DNA of 48,604 nucleotides from Oscillospiraceae bacterium (GCA_902795045.1 CADBJU010000014.1:138429-187032), one strand, 5' to 3'. Shown: positions 8,704 to 17,022, counted from the stretch's first letter. Translations and numbers: made by a program. The notes: generated from the letters alone by a model not told the origin.

Positions 8704-8861
8704 TATTGCTCCGCCAATTCATTCCTGAATGACTTGACGAGCAATTTTGCCATGTTTCGCGGTTGCCCCGCCAGGGGCGAGCGAAACGGCAATTAAATCA
8801 TTATTGATGTGCCTGCATTCGGTACTGTCTTGATTCAAAATAAAATTGGCACATCAATAAT
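8704..8861. other. Highly structured spacer with a 14-bp perfect inverted repeat
   Basis: The spacer holds three nested or adjacent stem-loops. ATTGCTC and GAGCAAT flank an inner ATTCATTC/GAATGA hairpin. A GTTTCGC/GCGAAAC hairpin spans about 8751-8790. A perfect 14-bp inverted repeat pairs 8800-8813 with 8848-8861. It does not match repeat families A to D. It could be another repeat family or a structured RNA. Confidence 0.6.
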
Positions 8862-8913
8862 TACCAGTGTTTCTTCCGCGTCCGCCTCGCATACTAACAG
8901 CGAGGTGGTATGC

Positions 8914-9060
8914 GTGAGCAAAGACGCGATCTGGAGAGCCTTCGCCGAAACCGGCGATGTCGTGTACTATCTGCTGTACAAGGCGATAGACGCGGGGGAG
9001 CGGACTCCCTCAGTCACCGCCGCAGACGGCGGCGACAGCTCCCTCATGGAGGGAGCCTGA
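8914..9060 (+). CDS. yqzL: YqzL-like small protein with a repeat-derived C-terminus
   Basis: A 48-residue protein starting at the GTG at 8914, with GAGG at 8902-8905 eight bases upstream. Residues 1-29 (KDAIWRAFAETGDVVYYLLY then KAI) match the short YqzL family pattern of one aromatic helix pair, and the position between era and recO is the one it holds in Bacillus. From about residue 31 the reading frame runs into a family C repeat, so the last 18 or so residues are encoded by repeat DNA. Function unknown in all relatives. Confidence 0.75.
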   Translation: MSKDAIWRAFAETGDVVYYLLYKAIDAGERTPSVTAADGGDSSLMEGA

Positions 9061-9118
9061 TTGCCTCCCTCTTTGAGGGAGGTGCCCCAGTGCCGCAGCA
9101 CTGGGGCGGAGGGAGTCG
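9003..9118. repeat. Family C repeat overlapping the 3' end of yqzL
   Basis: The arms CTCCCTCAGTCACC and GGAGGGAGTC are at the ends, with an inner GCCTCCCTCTTTGAGGGAGG. In this copy the exchangeable hairpins are CCGCCG/CGGCGG and CCCCAGTGC/GCACTGGGG. The unit contains the last codons and the stop of yqzL. Confidence 0.8.
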
Positions 9119-9126
9119 ATACATAG

Positions 9127-9888
9127 ATGTTCAAAACCCTAAACGCGCTGGTGCTGCGCGAGGTGCGCTACAAGGAGGCGGACCGCATCCTGACGCTGCT
9201 GACCGACACGGACGGCAAGCTCACCGTCAAGGCGCGCGGCGCGCTGAGAAAAAGCAGCCGCACCGCCGCCGCCACCCAGCAGCTGACCTACGCGGAAATG
9301 ACCCTCTTCGGAAACCGGGGCAAGTACACGGTGAACGAGGCCACGGTGAAGGAGGGCTTTGAGGGCCTGCGCGGCGATATGGAAAAGCTCGCGCTGGCGG
9401 CCTACTTTGCCGAGTGCATGGAGGCCCTGAGCGTGGAGGACCAGCCCGAGCCCGCCCTTTTGCAGCTCGGGCTCAACTGCCTGTACGCCCTGAGCCGCGA
9501 TCTGCACCCGCAGGAGAAGATCAAGGCCGTCTTTGAAACGCGGCTCATGTGCCTTGCGGGCTACGCGCCGGAGCTGGGCGTCTGCCCCGTCTGCGGCAGA
9601 GAGCCGGAAGTCCCCGCCCTGAGCCTGGACCACGGCTGTGCCTGCTGTATGTCCTGCCCCGGCATGGGGGAGAAGGCGGAGCTCGGCCCCGCCGGACTTG
9701 CCGCTATGCGTTATATAAGCGAAGCGCCCGCAAAGCAGCTTTTGTCCTTCGCCATGCCGGACGCAGATCTCCTGCGCCTTTCAGACGCCAGCGAGCGCTA
9801 TTTGCTGCGCCGCACCGAGCGCGGGTTTTCCACGCTGGATTACTGGAAAAATCTCAGAAACTATACACATATGGGGAAAAAGCTATGA
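9127..9888 (+). CDS. recO: DNA repair protein RecO
   Basis: A 253-residue recombination mediator. The N-terminal OB fold starts NALVLREVRYKEADRILTLL, and the central helical domain carries a zinc-binding set CPVCG plus CACCMSC around residues 155-180. RecO helps load RecA on SSB-coated single strands. The stop overlaps the mutS2 start (ATGA), so translation is probably coupled. Length and cysteine set are normal for Bacillota. Confidence 0.95.
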   Translation: MFKTLNALVLREVRYKEADRILTLLTDTDGKLTVKARGALRKSSRTAAATQQLTYAEMTLFGNRGKYTVNEATVKEGFEGLRGDMEKLALAAYFAECMEALSVEDQPEPALLQLGLNCLYALSRDLHPQEKIKAVFETRLMCLAGYAPELGVCPVCGREPEVPALSLDHGCACCMSCPGMGEKAELGPAGLAAMRYISEAPAKQLLSFAMPDADLLRLSDASERYLLRRTERGFSTLDYWKNLRNYTHMGKKL

Positions 9889-12260
9889 GTTTTTTTGAAA
9901 AATCTCTCAATACCCTGGAGCTGCCGGCTGTGCTGAGCATGCTGGCCGCCGAGGCGGTGAGCGAGCCCGCAAAGGAGCTGGCATTGAAGCTCACGCCCTC
10001 GACTGAGGAGGGCGAGGTGCGCCACAGACTTGCCGAGACCACCGCTGCCAAGTCCATGATGGTCGTGCGCGGCAGCCCGTCGTTTTACGGCGTGAAGGAC
10101 GTGCGCTCGTCGCTGGCAAGGGCGGACCTCGGCGGCGCGCTCAACACGCGGGAGCTTTTGGACATTGCCCATGTGCTCCAGTGCGCGCGCCTGGTGCGGG
10201 GCTACCTCTCGGACGATACTGTGGGCAAGACGCCCATTGACTATCTGTTCTACGCCCTGCACGCAAACCGCTTCCTCGAGGAGAAGATCACAAGCTCCAT
10301 CACCGGCGAGGACGAGATCGCGGATGCGGCCTCAAGTGACCTTGCCAACATCCGCCGCCAGATGCGCGCGGCGGCGGCGAGGGCCAGGGACGCGCTGCAG
10401 AAGATCATCTCCTCCCCGAGCTATGCCAAGGTTTTGCAGGAGCCCATCATCACCCAGCGCTCCGACCGCTACGTGGTGCCGGTAAAGGCCGAGCACAAGG
10501 GCGCCATCAACGGCCTCGTGCACGATATCTCCGCCTCTGGGGCGACCATCTTTGTCGAGCCCATGGCCGCTGTCAAGGCCAACAACGAGCTCAGAGAGCT
10601 TGCCGCCAAGGAACGGGCGGAGATCGACCGCATCCTCGCCGAGCTCTCCGCCGACTGCGCCGAGCACCGCGACGGCATCAACGCCGACTACGAGATCCTG
10701 GTGCAGCTCGATCTGATCTTCGCCAAGGCCAAGCTGTCCTATAAATTAAACTGCGAAGAAGCCGCCATGGAGGGCCGCGGGATCGTCCTGCGAAAGGCGC
10801 GCCACCCGCTGCTGGACCAGGCGAAGGCCGTCCCCATCGATGTGGAGCTGGGCGAGAATTTCGATACCCTCGTCATCACCGGCCCCAATACCGGCGGCAA
10901 GACCGTCTCCATCAAAACCATCGGCCTGCTTGCCGCGATGAACCAGTGCGGCCTGCACATCCCCACGGCCGACGGCAGCAGCCTGCCGGTCTTCACCCAC
11001 ATCCTCGCCGACATCGGCGACGAGCAGAGCATCGAGCAGAGCCTTTCCACCTTCTCTGCCCACATGAGCAACATCGTGAGCATCATCGACGAGTGCGACG
11101 ACCGCTCCCTCGTCCTGTTTGACGAGCTGGGCGCGGGCACCGACCCCACCGAGGGCGCGGCCCTCGCCATCGCGGTCATCGAGCATGTGAGAAAATGCGG
11201 CGCGATCATCGCCGCGACGACCCACTATGCCGAGCTCAAGGTCTACGCCACCAACGAGCCGGGGGTGCAGAACGCCTCCTGCGAGTTCGACGTGGACACC
11301 CTGCGCCCCACCTACCGCCTGCTGGTGGGCATCCCCGGCAAGTCCAACGCCTTTGCCATCTCCAAGCGCCTGGGGCTCTCCGATGAGATCATCGAGGACG
11401 CCAAGGGCCGCGTCAGCTCCGAGAGCCAGTCCTTTGAGCTGACCATCGAGAAGCTGGAGAAGACGCGCCTGCTTCTGGAAAAGGACCGGGAAGAGGCCGC
11501 GAAGAAGCTCAGGGAGGCCCAGGAGAACGCCAAGAAGGCGGCCTTCATGAAGGCGGAGCTTGAGGTGCGGCTTGACAAGGCCGACACCAAATCCCGCCGC
11601 GAGGCCGAGCGCATCCTTGCCGACGCCCGCGCCACCGCCGAGGAGGTCTTCCGGGAGCTCGACGAGATGCGCAGGATGGCCGATCAGGACGAGGACGCAA
11701 GCCGTGTCAACGAGGCCCGCGCCCAATTAAGACGCCAGCTCAACCTCTCGCAGGAGGCTTTGCAGAAGGAGCTCAATCCCGAGGCGGGCAATCAGGTCTC
11801 CGCCCGTCCCGTGAAACCCGGCGACACCGTGCAGATCAAGTCCATGGGCATGAAGGCCACCGTTATCGACAAGTCCCCCGACGGCACGCTGAGTCTCCGC
11901 GCGGGCATCATGAACGTGACCGCGAAAGAGGACGAGGTCCTGCTTTTGGAAAACGAGCAGGCGCCCAAACAGAAGTCCGCGCCCAAGGGCGGCGGGGGAG
12001 AGCTGCGAAGCCTCTCCATCAAGCCCGAGGTCGACCTCAGAGGCATGGAGGCCGTGGAGGCGGTGCTCGCCGCCGAGCGCTACCTCGACGCCGCCGTCAT
12101 GGCAAAGCTCAAGACCGTCACCATCATCCACGGCAAGGGCACCGGCGCCCTGCGCACGGCCATCCAGCAGATGCTCAAAAAGAACAAATTCGTCAAGTCC
12201 TTCCGCCTCGGCCGCTACGGCGAGGGCGAGAGCGGCGTGACCGTCGTAGAACTGAAATAA
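9885..12260 (+). CDS. mutS2: Endonuclease MutS2
   Basis: A 791-residue protein. A helical core-clamp region precedes the ATPase. Walker A GPNTGGKT is at 333-340, then STFSAHM, the Walker B block FDELGAGTDP and TTHYAELK. A long charged coiled coil covers about residues 510-620. The C-terminal Smr nuclease domain begins near residue 716 with VDLRGMEAVEA and has the HGKGTGALR motif. MutS2 suppresses recombination and, in Bacillus, rescues collided ribosomes. The ATG at 9885 overlaps the recO stop. Confidence 0.96.
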   Translation: MSFFEKSLNTLELPAVLSMLAAEAVSEPAKELALKLTPSTEEGEVRHRLAETTAAKSMMVVRGSPSFYGVKDVRSSLARADLGGALNTRELLDIAHVLQCARLVRGYLSDDTVGKTPIDYLFYALHANRFLEEKITSSITGEDEIADAASSDLANIRRQMRAAAARARDALQKIISSPSYAKVLQEPIITQRSDRYVVPVKAEHKGAINGLVHDISASGATIFVEPMAAVKANNELRELAAKERAEIDRILAELSADCAEHRDGINADYEILVQLDLIFAKAKLSYKLNCEEAAMEGRGIVLRKARHPLLDQAKAVPIDVELGENFDTLVITGPNTGGKTVSIKTIGLLAAMNQCGLHIPTADGSSLPVFTHILADIGDEQSIEQSLSTFSAHMSNIVSIIDECDDRSLVLFDELGAGTDPTEGAALAIAVIEHVRKCGAIIAATTHYAELKVYATNEPGVQNASCEFDVDTLRPTYRLLVGIPGKSNAFAISKRLGLSDEIIEDAKGRVSSESQSFELTIEKLEKTRLLLEKDREEAAKKLREAQENAKKAAFMKAELEVRLDKADTKSRREAERILADARATAEEVFRELDEMRRMADQDEDASRVNEARAQLRRQLNLSQEALQKELNPEAGNQVSARPVKPGDTVQIKSMGMKATVIDKSPDGTLSLRAGIMNVTAKEDEVLLLENEQAPKQKSAPKGGGGELRSLSIKPEVDLRGMEAVEAVLAAERYLDAAVMAKLKTVTIIHGKGTGALRTAIQQMLKKNKFVKSFRLGRYGEGESGVTVVELK

Positions 12261-12373
12261 CGCCCCTATGCCGATTTACAGGAAATGACACCCGCTTTCG
12301 TTGATAAAAGCGCCAGAAAGATTCCTATGATTTGTTTATGCGTTCGTATAAAATAACGAAACAGTCGAAAGCT

Positions 12374-12402
12374 GTTGACGATTGTGCGAAAATTTGATAA
12401 AG
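12374..12402 (+). promoter_or_regulatory. Vegetative promoter upstream of the HPr gene
   Basis: TTGACG at 12374, a 17-base spacer and TAAAGT at 12397. It lies 61 bases before the HPr start in an AT-rich stretch. Confidence 0.6.
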
Positions 12403-12463
12403 TAGGTATACAGTTTCCTGTAGGGATAAGGATTTAAGCATTAAGGATTAAGGGGTGGCGACT

Positions 12464-12727
12464 ATGATAACCAAAGAAGTAGTCATTAACAATCAGGTCG
12501 GCCTTCATGCCAGACCCGCAACCTTCTTCATTCAGAAGGCCAATGAGTTCAAGAGCAGCATCTGGGTGGAAAAGGAAGAGAGACGTGTCAACGCCAAGAG
12601 CCTTCTGGGCGTGCTTTCCCTCGGCATCGTGAAGGGCACCGCTATCACGATCATTGCCGACGGCTCCGACGAGGAAGAAGCGATCGCGACGCTTTCCGCT
12701 CTGATCGACTCTGACTTCTCCGAGTAA
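12464..12727 (+). CDS. ptsH: HPr phosphocarrier protein
   Basis: An 87-residue protein. With the ATG at 12464 (GGGG at 12452-12455, 8 bases upstream) the active-site histidine falls at position 15 in GLHARPAT and the regulatory serine at position 46 in AKSLLGVLSLG, which decides this start over a GTG at 12455. HPr passes phosphate from enzyme I to sugar-specific EIIA. Ser46 is the HPr kinase site used in Bacillota carbon catabolite control. No ptsI or hprK lies in the window. The unit has its own promoter and a strong terminator, so it is monocistronic. Confidence 0.95.
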   Translation: MITKEVVINNQVGLHARPATFFIQKANEFKSSIWVEKEERRVNAKSLLGVLSLGIVKGTAITIIADGSDEEEAIATLSALIDSDFSE

Positions 12728-12740
12728 TCGTACATTTCGC

Positions 12741-12773
12741 AGAGGCGTGTGTTTTACACACGCCTCTTTTTTT
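12741..12773 (+). terminator. Intrinsic terminator of the HPr gene
   Basis: Perfect 11-bp stem AGAGGCGTGTG/CACACGCCTCT with a 4-base loop (TTTA), followed by a run of seven T. Confidence 0.92.
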
Positions 12774-12862
12774 CGGATATTATTATTCGGGGCTGAGGAC
12801 TATATTGGCCCTTGCCGTGTTGTTTTCTGAAAGCCAGAACTTATAATGCTAATGGATGTACT

Positions 12863-13019
12863 CGGCCCCCTTGCCTAAAGGGGGCTGTCACGGCGCTTGT
12901 CCGTTCGCGCCGTGACTGGGGGATACAGTCCTTGTGAAGCGCTCAAAAGGACGCACCTTTTATATCCCTCCGTCAGCTCGCAGGCTCGCTGCCACCTCCC
13001 TTTAGGCAAGGGAGGCGCT
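12863..13019. repeat. Family C-like repeat between the HPr gene and uvrC
   Basis: Arms GGCCCCCTTGCCTAAAGGGG and CTCCCTTTAGGCAAGGGAGG, with a GTCACGGCGC/GCGCCGTGAC hairpin near the left arm. No gene is seen in the 366 bases between the HPr gene and uvrC other than this repeat and the terminator. Confidence 0.75.
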
Positions 13020-13093
13020 ATTGCGCGAGCATACACATTCTGCTTAAACAGCATCTTACGTCGAAGTGTCGAATCCCGTGAAGAGGTATCACC

Positions 13094-14956
13094 ATGTCCA
13101 ATCCCGTGCTTGAAAATTTAGCCGACAAGGCAAACCGTCTGCCGCTGCTGCCGGGCGTGTACATCATGCTCGACGAGCACAATGAGGTCATCTACGTCGG
13201 CAAGGCCAAAAAGCTCAAAAACCGCGTCTCGAGCTACTTCCACGGCGAGCACCTGCCAAAGGTCGCAGCCATGGTGGACAAGGTGCGCGACTTCAACGTC
13301 ATCGTCGCGGGCAGCGAGTTTGAGGCCCTGGTGCTGGAAAACTCCCTCATCAAGCGCCACAAGCCCCACTACAACATCCTGCTCAAGGACGACAAGGGCT
13401 ATCCGTTTATCAGGCTCGACATGCGGGAGGAATACCCCTCCATGTCCATTGCAAGCCGCGCAGCAAAGGACGGGGCCAAGTACTTCGGCCCCTTCGGCGG
13501 CAGGAGCCAGACCAGGGACATCATCGCAACCGTCTCCAAGGCTCTGCTGCTGCCGGACTGCTCCCGCCGCTTCCCGCGCGACATCGGCAAGGAGCGGCCC
13601 TGCCTCAACTACCACATGGGCACCTGCGCGGGCTGGTGCCTTTGTGACAGCGATGCGGAGGACTACCGCCGCCGCATGATGCAGGCGGCCCTGATCCTCG
13701 ACGGCAAGAGCGGGGAGCTGATAGAAGATCTCACCAAGCAGATGGAGCAGGCGGCAGAGGAGCTTCGCTTCGAGCGGGCGGCGGAGCTGCGCGACCGGCT
13801 GCGCGCCATCGAGGGTCTTGCCAATAAGCAGCGCGTCATCGCCACCACCTTTGCCGACACCGACGCCATCGGCTTCATCCGTGGGGCCAAGAGCTGCTTT
13901 ACGGTTTTGCACTTTGTGGACGGAAACCTTGTGGGCAAGGACCTTGAGATGATGGACGAACCCCTGGAGGAAGACAGCGAGGCCCTCTCCGGCCTTGTGC
14001 GCCAGTACTACACCGCCCACCGCGGCGGCTGGCCAAAGTCCATCCTGCTGCCCGTGGAGATCGAGGACGCCGCCGACCTGGAGGAGCTTCTGAGCCAGAC
14101 CTCCGGCAGGCGCATCTATATCGAGACGCCGAAGCGCGGCGAGCGCATGCGCCTCATCGAGAGCGCGGCCCTCAACGCCCGCGAGGAGATCCAGCGCCGC
14201 ACCACGCTCGCGCAGCGCCGCAGCAAGACGCTGGAGTGGCTGCAGAAGGCGCTGGAGCTGGAAAACTTCCCGCGCCGCATCGAGGCCTTCGATATCTCAA
14301 ACCTCGGTGCCACCGGCATCGTCGCGGGCATGACCGTGCATGTGGACGGCAAGCCCTTAAAGCGCGACTACCGCAAGTTCCGCGTCCGCGACCTCGACGG
14401 CCCGGACGACTACGCCAGCATGTACCAGGTGGTGTACCGCCGCTTTGCGCGCGCAAAGGACGGGGACGAGAAGTTTACCGAGCTTCCCGACCTGCTGCTC
14501 ATCGACGGCGGCGACACCCACGCGGCCACCGCCGAGAAGGCGCTATCCGACCTCGGCCTCACGATCCCGGTCTTCGGCATGGTCAAGGACGACCGCCACC
14601 GCACCCGCGCCCTCATCCGCTCGGACGGGCGGGAGATCGGCATCAAGGGCAATCAGGCGGTCTTCTCCCTCGTGGGCAACATCCAGGAGGAGACCCACCG
14701 CTTTTCCATCGAGTATCAGCGCTCGCTTCGAAACGAGGGGCTGGCCTCGCGCCTCGACGAGATCCCCGGCGTGGGGGCCAAGCGGCGCGGCGATCTCATC
14801 AAGAGCTTCAAATCCATCAAGGCCATCCGCGAGGCGAGCCTTTCCCAGTTGGAACTGGTAGTGCCCCGCAATACGGCCCAGGCGATTTACGATTACTTCC
14901 ATCAGGAGGAAGACAAATGCGAGTCATCACCGGAACAGCCCGCGGACGCAGACTGA
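13094..14956 (+). CDS. uvrC: Excinuclease ABC subunit C
   Basis: A 620-residue nucleotide-excision-repair nuclease. The GIY-YIG domain is at the N-terminus (LPGVYIMLDEH then VIYVGKAKKL, residues 19-40). A UVR motif (EELRFERAAELRDRLRAIE) is near residues 217-235. The C-terminal RNase H-like nuclease contains AFDISNLGATGIVAGM, and paired HhH elements (IPGVGAKRRGDLIKSF) lie near the end. It incises on both sides of a lesion with UvrB. AGAGG at 13082-13086 supports the start. Its last 40 bases overlap rsmD. Confidence 0.97.
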   Translation: MSNPVLENLADKANRLPLLPGVYIMLDEHNEVIYVGKAKKLKNRVSSYFHGEHLPKVAAMVDKVRDFNVIVAGSEFEALVLENSLIKRHKPHYNILLKDDKGYPFIRLDMREEYPSMSIASRAAKDGAKYFGPFGGRSQTRDIIATVSKALLLPDCSRRFPRDIGKERPCLNYHMGTCAGWCLCDSDAEDYRRRMMQAALILDGKSGELIEDLTKQMEQAAEELRFERAAELRDRLRAIEGLANKQRVIATTFADTDAIGFIRGAKSCFTVLHFVDGNLVGKDLEMMDEPLEEDSEALSGLVRQYYTAHRGGWPKSILLPVEIEDAADLEELLSQTSGRRIYIETPKRGERMRLIESAALNAREEIQRRTTLAQRRSKTLEWLQKALELENFPRRIEAFDISNLGATGIVAGMTVHVDGKPLKRDYRKFRVRDLDGPDDYASMYQVVYRRFARAKDGDEKFTELPDLLLIDGGDTHAATAEKALSDLGLTIPVFGMVKDDRHRTRALIRSDGREIGIKGNQAVFSLVGNIQEETHRFSIEYQRSLRNEGLASRLDEIPGVGAKRRGDLIKSFKSIKAIREASLSQLELVVPRNTAQAIYDYFHQEEDKCESSPEQPADAD

Positions 14957-15459
14957 AAACGCCCGAGGGCATGGACATCCGCCCCACCACCGACAACGTC
15001 AAGGAGTCGGTTTTCAACATCCTGCAATTCGACATCGAGGGCCGGCGCGTGCTGGACCTCTTCGCGGGCACGGGCCAGCTCGGCATCGAGTGCCTGAGCC
15101 GCGGGGCCAGGGAGGTCGTGTTCATCGACCAGAGCCGGGACGCCGTGAAGATCATCAAAGAGAATCTCAAAGCCTGCGGCTTTTCCGCTCCGGTTCTGCA
15201 GCAGGACGCGCTTTCGTACCTGGGCGCCTGCGGAAAGTTCGACCTCATCTTCGTCGACCCGCCTTACGACGCGGGGCTTTATAAACCGGTCCTGGAAAAG
15301 ATCAATTCAATTGACATCCTGTCGGAAGGTGGTATAATATTATGCGAATCCCGACGGGAGACCGAAATGCCGGACATGCAGGCCCCTTATTTGAAACGTA
15401 AGGAGTACCGCTACGGCAAGGTCAAGCTCAGTCTTTACAGCAAGGAGAGCCTTTCATGA
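14917..15459 (+). CDS. rsmD: 16S rRNA (guanine-N2)-methyltransferase RsmD
   Basis: A 180-residue SAM-dependent methyltransferase. It starts MRVITGTARGRRL, has the SAM loop VLDLFAGTGQLGIE around residues 45-58, and the catalytic FVDPPYD motif near 110-116. RsmD modifies G966 of 16S rRNA. The start at 14917 is preceded by AGGAGGAAGACAA and lies inside the uvrC 3' end. It overlaps coaD by four bases (ATGA), the conserved rsmD-coaD pairing. Confidence 0.95.
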   Translation: MRVITGTARGRRLKTPEGMDIRPTTDNVKESVFNILQFDIEGRRVLDLFAGTGQLGIECLSRGAREVVFIDQSRDAVKIIKENLKACGFSAPVLQQDALSYLGACGKFDLIFVDPPYDAGLYKPVLEKINSIDILSEGGIILCESRRETEMPDMQAPYLKRKEYRYGKVKLSLYSKESLS

Positions 15460-15959
15460 AAACCGCGATCTGCCCCGGCAGCTTTGATCCCATCACGCTC
15501 GGGCACCTGAACATCATCGAGCGGGCCGCGCAGATCTTTGACCATGTGGTGGTCTGCGTCGCGGCCAACGCCACCAAGACCCACCCCATGTTCACGGTGG
15601 AGGAGAAGGTCGAGATGGTAAAGCTCGCCATCGCCCGCATCCCGAATGTGAGCGTGGAGGTCAACACCGGACTCCTTGCGGAATTTGCCAGACGCTATGA
15701 GGGCGCGGTGCTCATCAAAGGCCTGCGCGCAGCGTCCGACTTTGATTATGAGTTTCAGATGGACTCCATCAACAAGCGCCTCAACCCGGAGCTGGAGACC
15801 ATGTTTCTCACGGCGGATCAGCGCTATACCTTCTTGAGTTCCTCCATCGTGCGGGAGCTTGCCCATTACGGCTCGGACCTGCACGGCCTGGTGCCGGAGA
15901 AGATCATCGGCCTGATAGAAGAAAAAGCAAAAGGAGTAAAGCAGCATGGCCAACAATGA
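15456..15959 (+). CDS. coaD: Phosphopantetheine adenylyltransferase
   Basis: A 167-residue nucleotidyltransferase for the fourth step of coenzyme A synthesis. PGSFDPITLGHLNII includes the TxGH nucleotidyl-transfer motif (His17), and FLSSSIVRELA matches the conserved C-terminal ISSTxVR motif. Length is typical (about 160). The start overlaps the rsmD stop and the 3' end overlaps the following coiled-coil gene by 14 bases. Confidence 0.96.
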   Translation: MKTAICPGSFDPITLGHLNIIERAAQIFDHVVVCVAANATKTHPMFTVEEKVEMVKLAIARIPNVSVEVNTGLLAEFARRYEGAVLIKGLRAASDFDYEFQMDSINKRLNPELETMFLTADQRYTFLSSSIVRELAHYGSDLHGLVPEKIIGLIEEKAKGVKQHGQQ

Positions 15960-16590
15960 CATCATCGAATTGCTGGACATTTTATACGGCATGGTCACCG
16001 AGGCCTGGAGCGTGCCGCTCGGCAACGACAAGTGCATCATCGAGCGGGAGAAGGCTATCGAGATCATCAACGAGATCAAAAACAGCCTGCCCACCGCCAT
16101 CGCCGAGGCCCAGCGCCTGGTCTCCGCACGGGATGAGTTCATCGGCAACGCCAAGCGCGAGGCCGAGGCCCTGCGCAAAAACGCCGAGGAGCAGGCCCAC
16201 CAGATGATCGAGGAGCAGGAGGTCGTGCGCGTGGCCAGAGCAAGGAGCAGCGAGATGATCGCGGCGGCCGACGCCAAGTCCAAGGAGCTTCGGCGCGTGG
16301 CAAGCGAGTATGTGGACGACCTGATGCGCCAGACCGAGCAGAGCATGAGCGAGGCGCTGAGCACCATCCGCGGCGCGCATGAGTCCTTCCAGGCTCTCGG
16401 CGGCGGCATTGCCCGGCAGCAGGAGGTCCAGGCCCAGGCAGCGCCTCAGCCGGCCCGCCAGACCGGCACCCCGGTCAAGCAGGCGAACCCTCAGCGCCAG
16501 CAGCCCCCGCGCCGTGAACAGCCCGCGCCCCAGGGTAAGCCCGACCAGGCCTTACCCAAGATCCAGCGCATCGAGCGCGAGAGTGAATAA
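15946..16590 (+). CDS. Conserved coiled-coil protein downstream of coaD
   Basis: A 214-residue protein of unrecognised function. Residues about 25-150 are charged and heptad-like (AEALRKNAEEQAHQMIEEQE, rich in E, A, R), like DivIVA or F-type ATPase b-subunit coils. Residues about 155-214 are low complexity, rich in Q, P and A. There is no membrane segment. AAAGGAG at 15930 supports the ATG inside coaD. Genes of this kind follow coaD in many clostridia. A role as a division or scaffold coil is a guess. Confidence 0.75.
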   Translation: MANNDIIELLDILYGMVTEAWSVPLGNDKCIIEREKAIEIINEIKNSLPTAIAEAQRLVSARDEFIGNAKREAEALRKNAEEQAHQMIEEQEVVRVARARSSEMIAAADAKSKELRRVASEYVDDLMRQTEQSMSEALSTIRGAHESFQALGGGIARQQEVQAQAAPQPARQTGTPVKQANPQRQQPPRREQPAPQGKPDQALPKIQRIERESE

Positions 16591-16591
16591 G

Positions 16592-16812
16592 ATAATATGG
16601 GTATCGGCTTTAATCAGCAAGTACCAGCTTATGGTCTGTCATTGCGAACCAGTGACCGATGTCACTGGTGTGGCAATCCGTGCTCCCAGCGGCCAGCTTG
16701 GATTTCTAAGTATTCAAGTGCCTCCGGCGGGCGGATTGCCACGTCACCAGTGTGCGCACTGGTTCCTCGCAATGACGGGAGAAAGCTGAGTGAAGCCGAT
16801 ACGCATATAAGT
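16592..16812. repeat. Family A repeat, complete copy
   Basis: Ends GATAATATGGGTATCGGCTT and GCTGAGTGAAGCCGATACGC form inverted repeats. Two internal arms, CATTGCGAACCAGTG and a TCCTCGCAATGACGG segment, also pair. The hairpin ACCAGTGTGCGCACTGGT at 16746-16763 is identical to that in family C copies. About 220 bp, with no coding potential: MITE-like. Confidence 0.85.
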
Positions 16813-16840
16813 TAATAATGTAACACAAGATATAGCCATC

Positions 16841-16880
16841 GTTCCCACCCAAAACGCAAGAACTTGGGTGGGAACTTTTT
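16841..16880 (+). terminator. Intrinsic terminator before the mraZ promoter
   Basis: Perfect 12-bp stem GTTCCCACCCAA/TTGGGTGGGAAC with an 11-base loop and then TTTTT. It insulates the division cluster from the coaD operon. Confidence 0.88.
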
Positions 16881-16927
16881 GCTTTAAAAAGTGCAAGAAA
16901 AAGTCAAAATATAACAAAAAGTTTCTC

Positions 16928-16956
16928 TTGCTTTTTACAGTAGGGCCACATATAAT
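16928..16956 (+). promoter_or_regulatory. Promoter of the mraZ division cluster
   Basis: TTGCTT at 16928, a 17-base spacer and a perfect TATAAT at 16951. Confidence 0.85.
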
Positions 16957-16964
16957 AAAAATCG

Positions 16965-16995
16965 AAGTGGATGAAAGTGGGGCAAAATGGGTCAC
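16965..16995 (+). promoter_or_regulatory. MraZ operator (three TGG(G/A) repeats at 10-bp spacing)
   Basis: TGGA at 16968, TGGG at 16978 and TGGG at 16988 recur exactly every 10 bases between the promoter and mraZ. MraZ is known to bind direct TGGGN repeats with 5-bp spacers upstream of its own gene, so this is an autoregulatory site. Confidence 0.8.
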
Positions 16996-17022
16996 AAACC
17001 CACGCTAAGGGGGCGAATGGAG

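Noticed and set aside
12897-13121. 74-codon frame before uvrC
   Set aside because: It consists of repeat sequence and the uvrC leader; no ribosome site.
16841-16880. Riboswitch or attenuator of the mraZ operon
   Set aside because: The hairpin lies upstream of the mraZ promoter, so it cannot attenuate that transcript; a plain terminator explains it.
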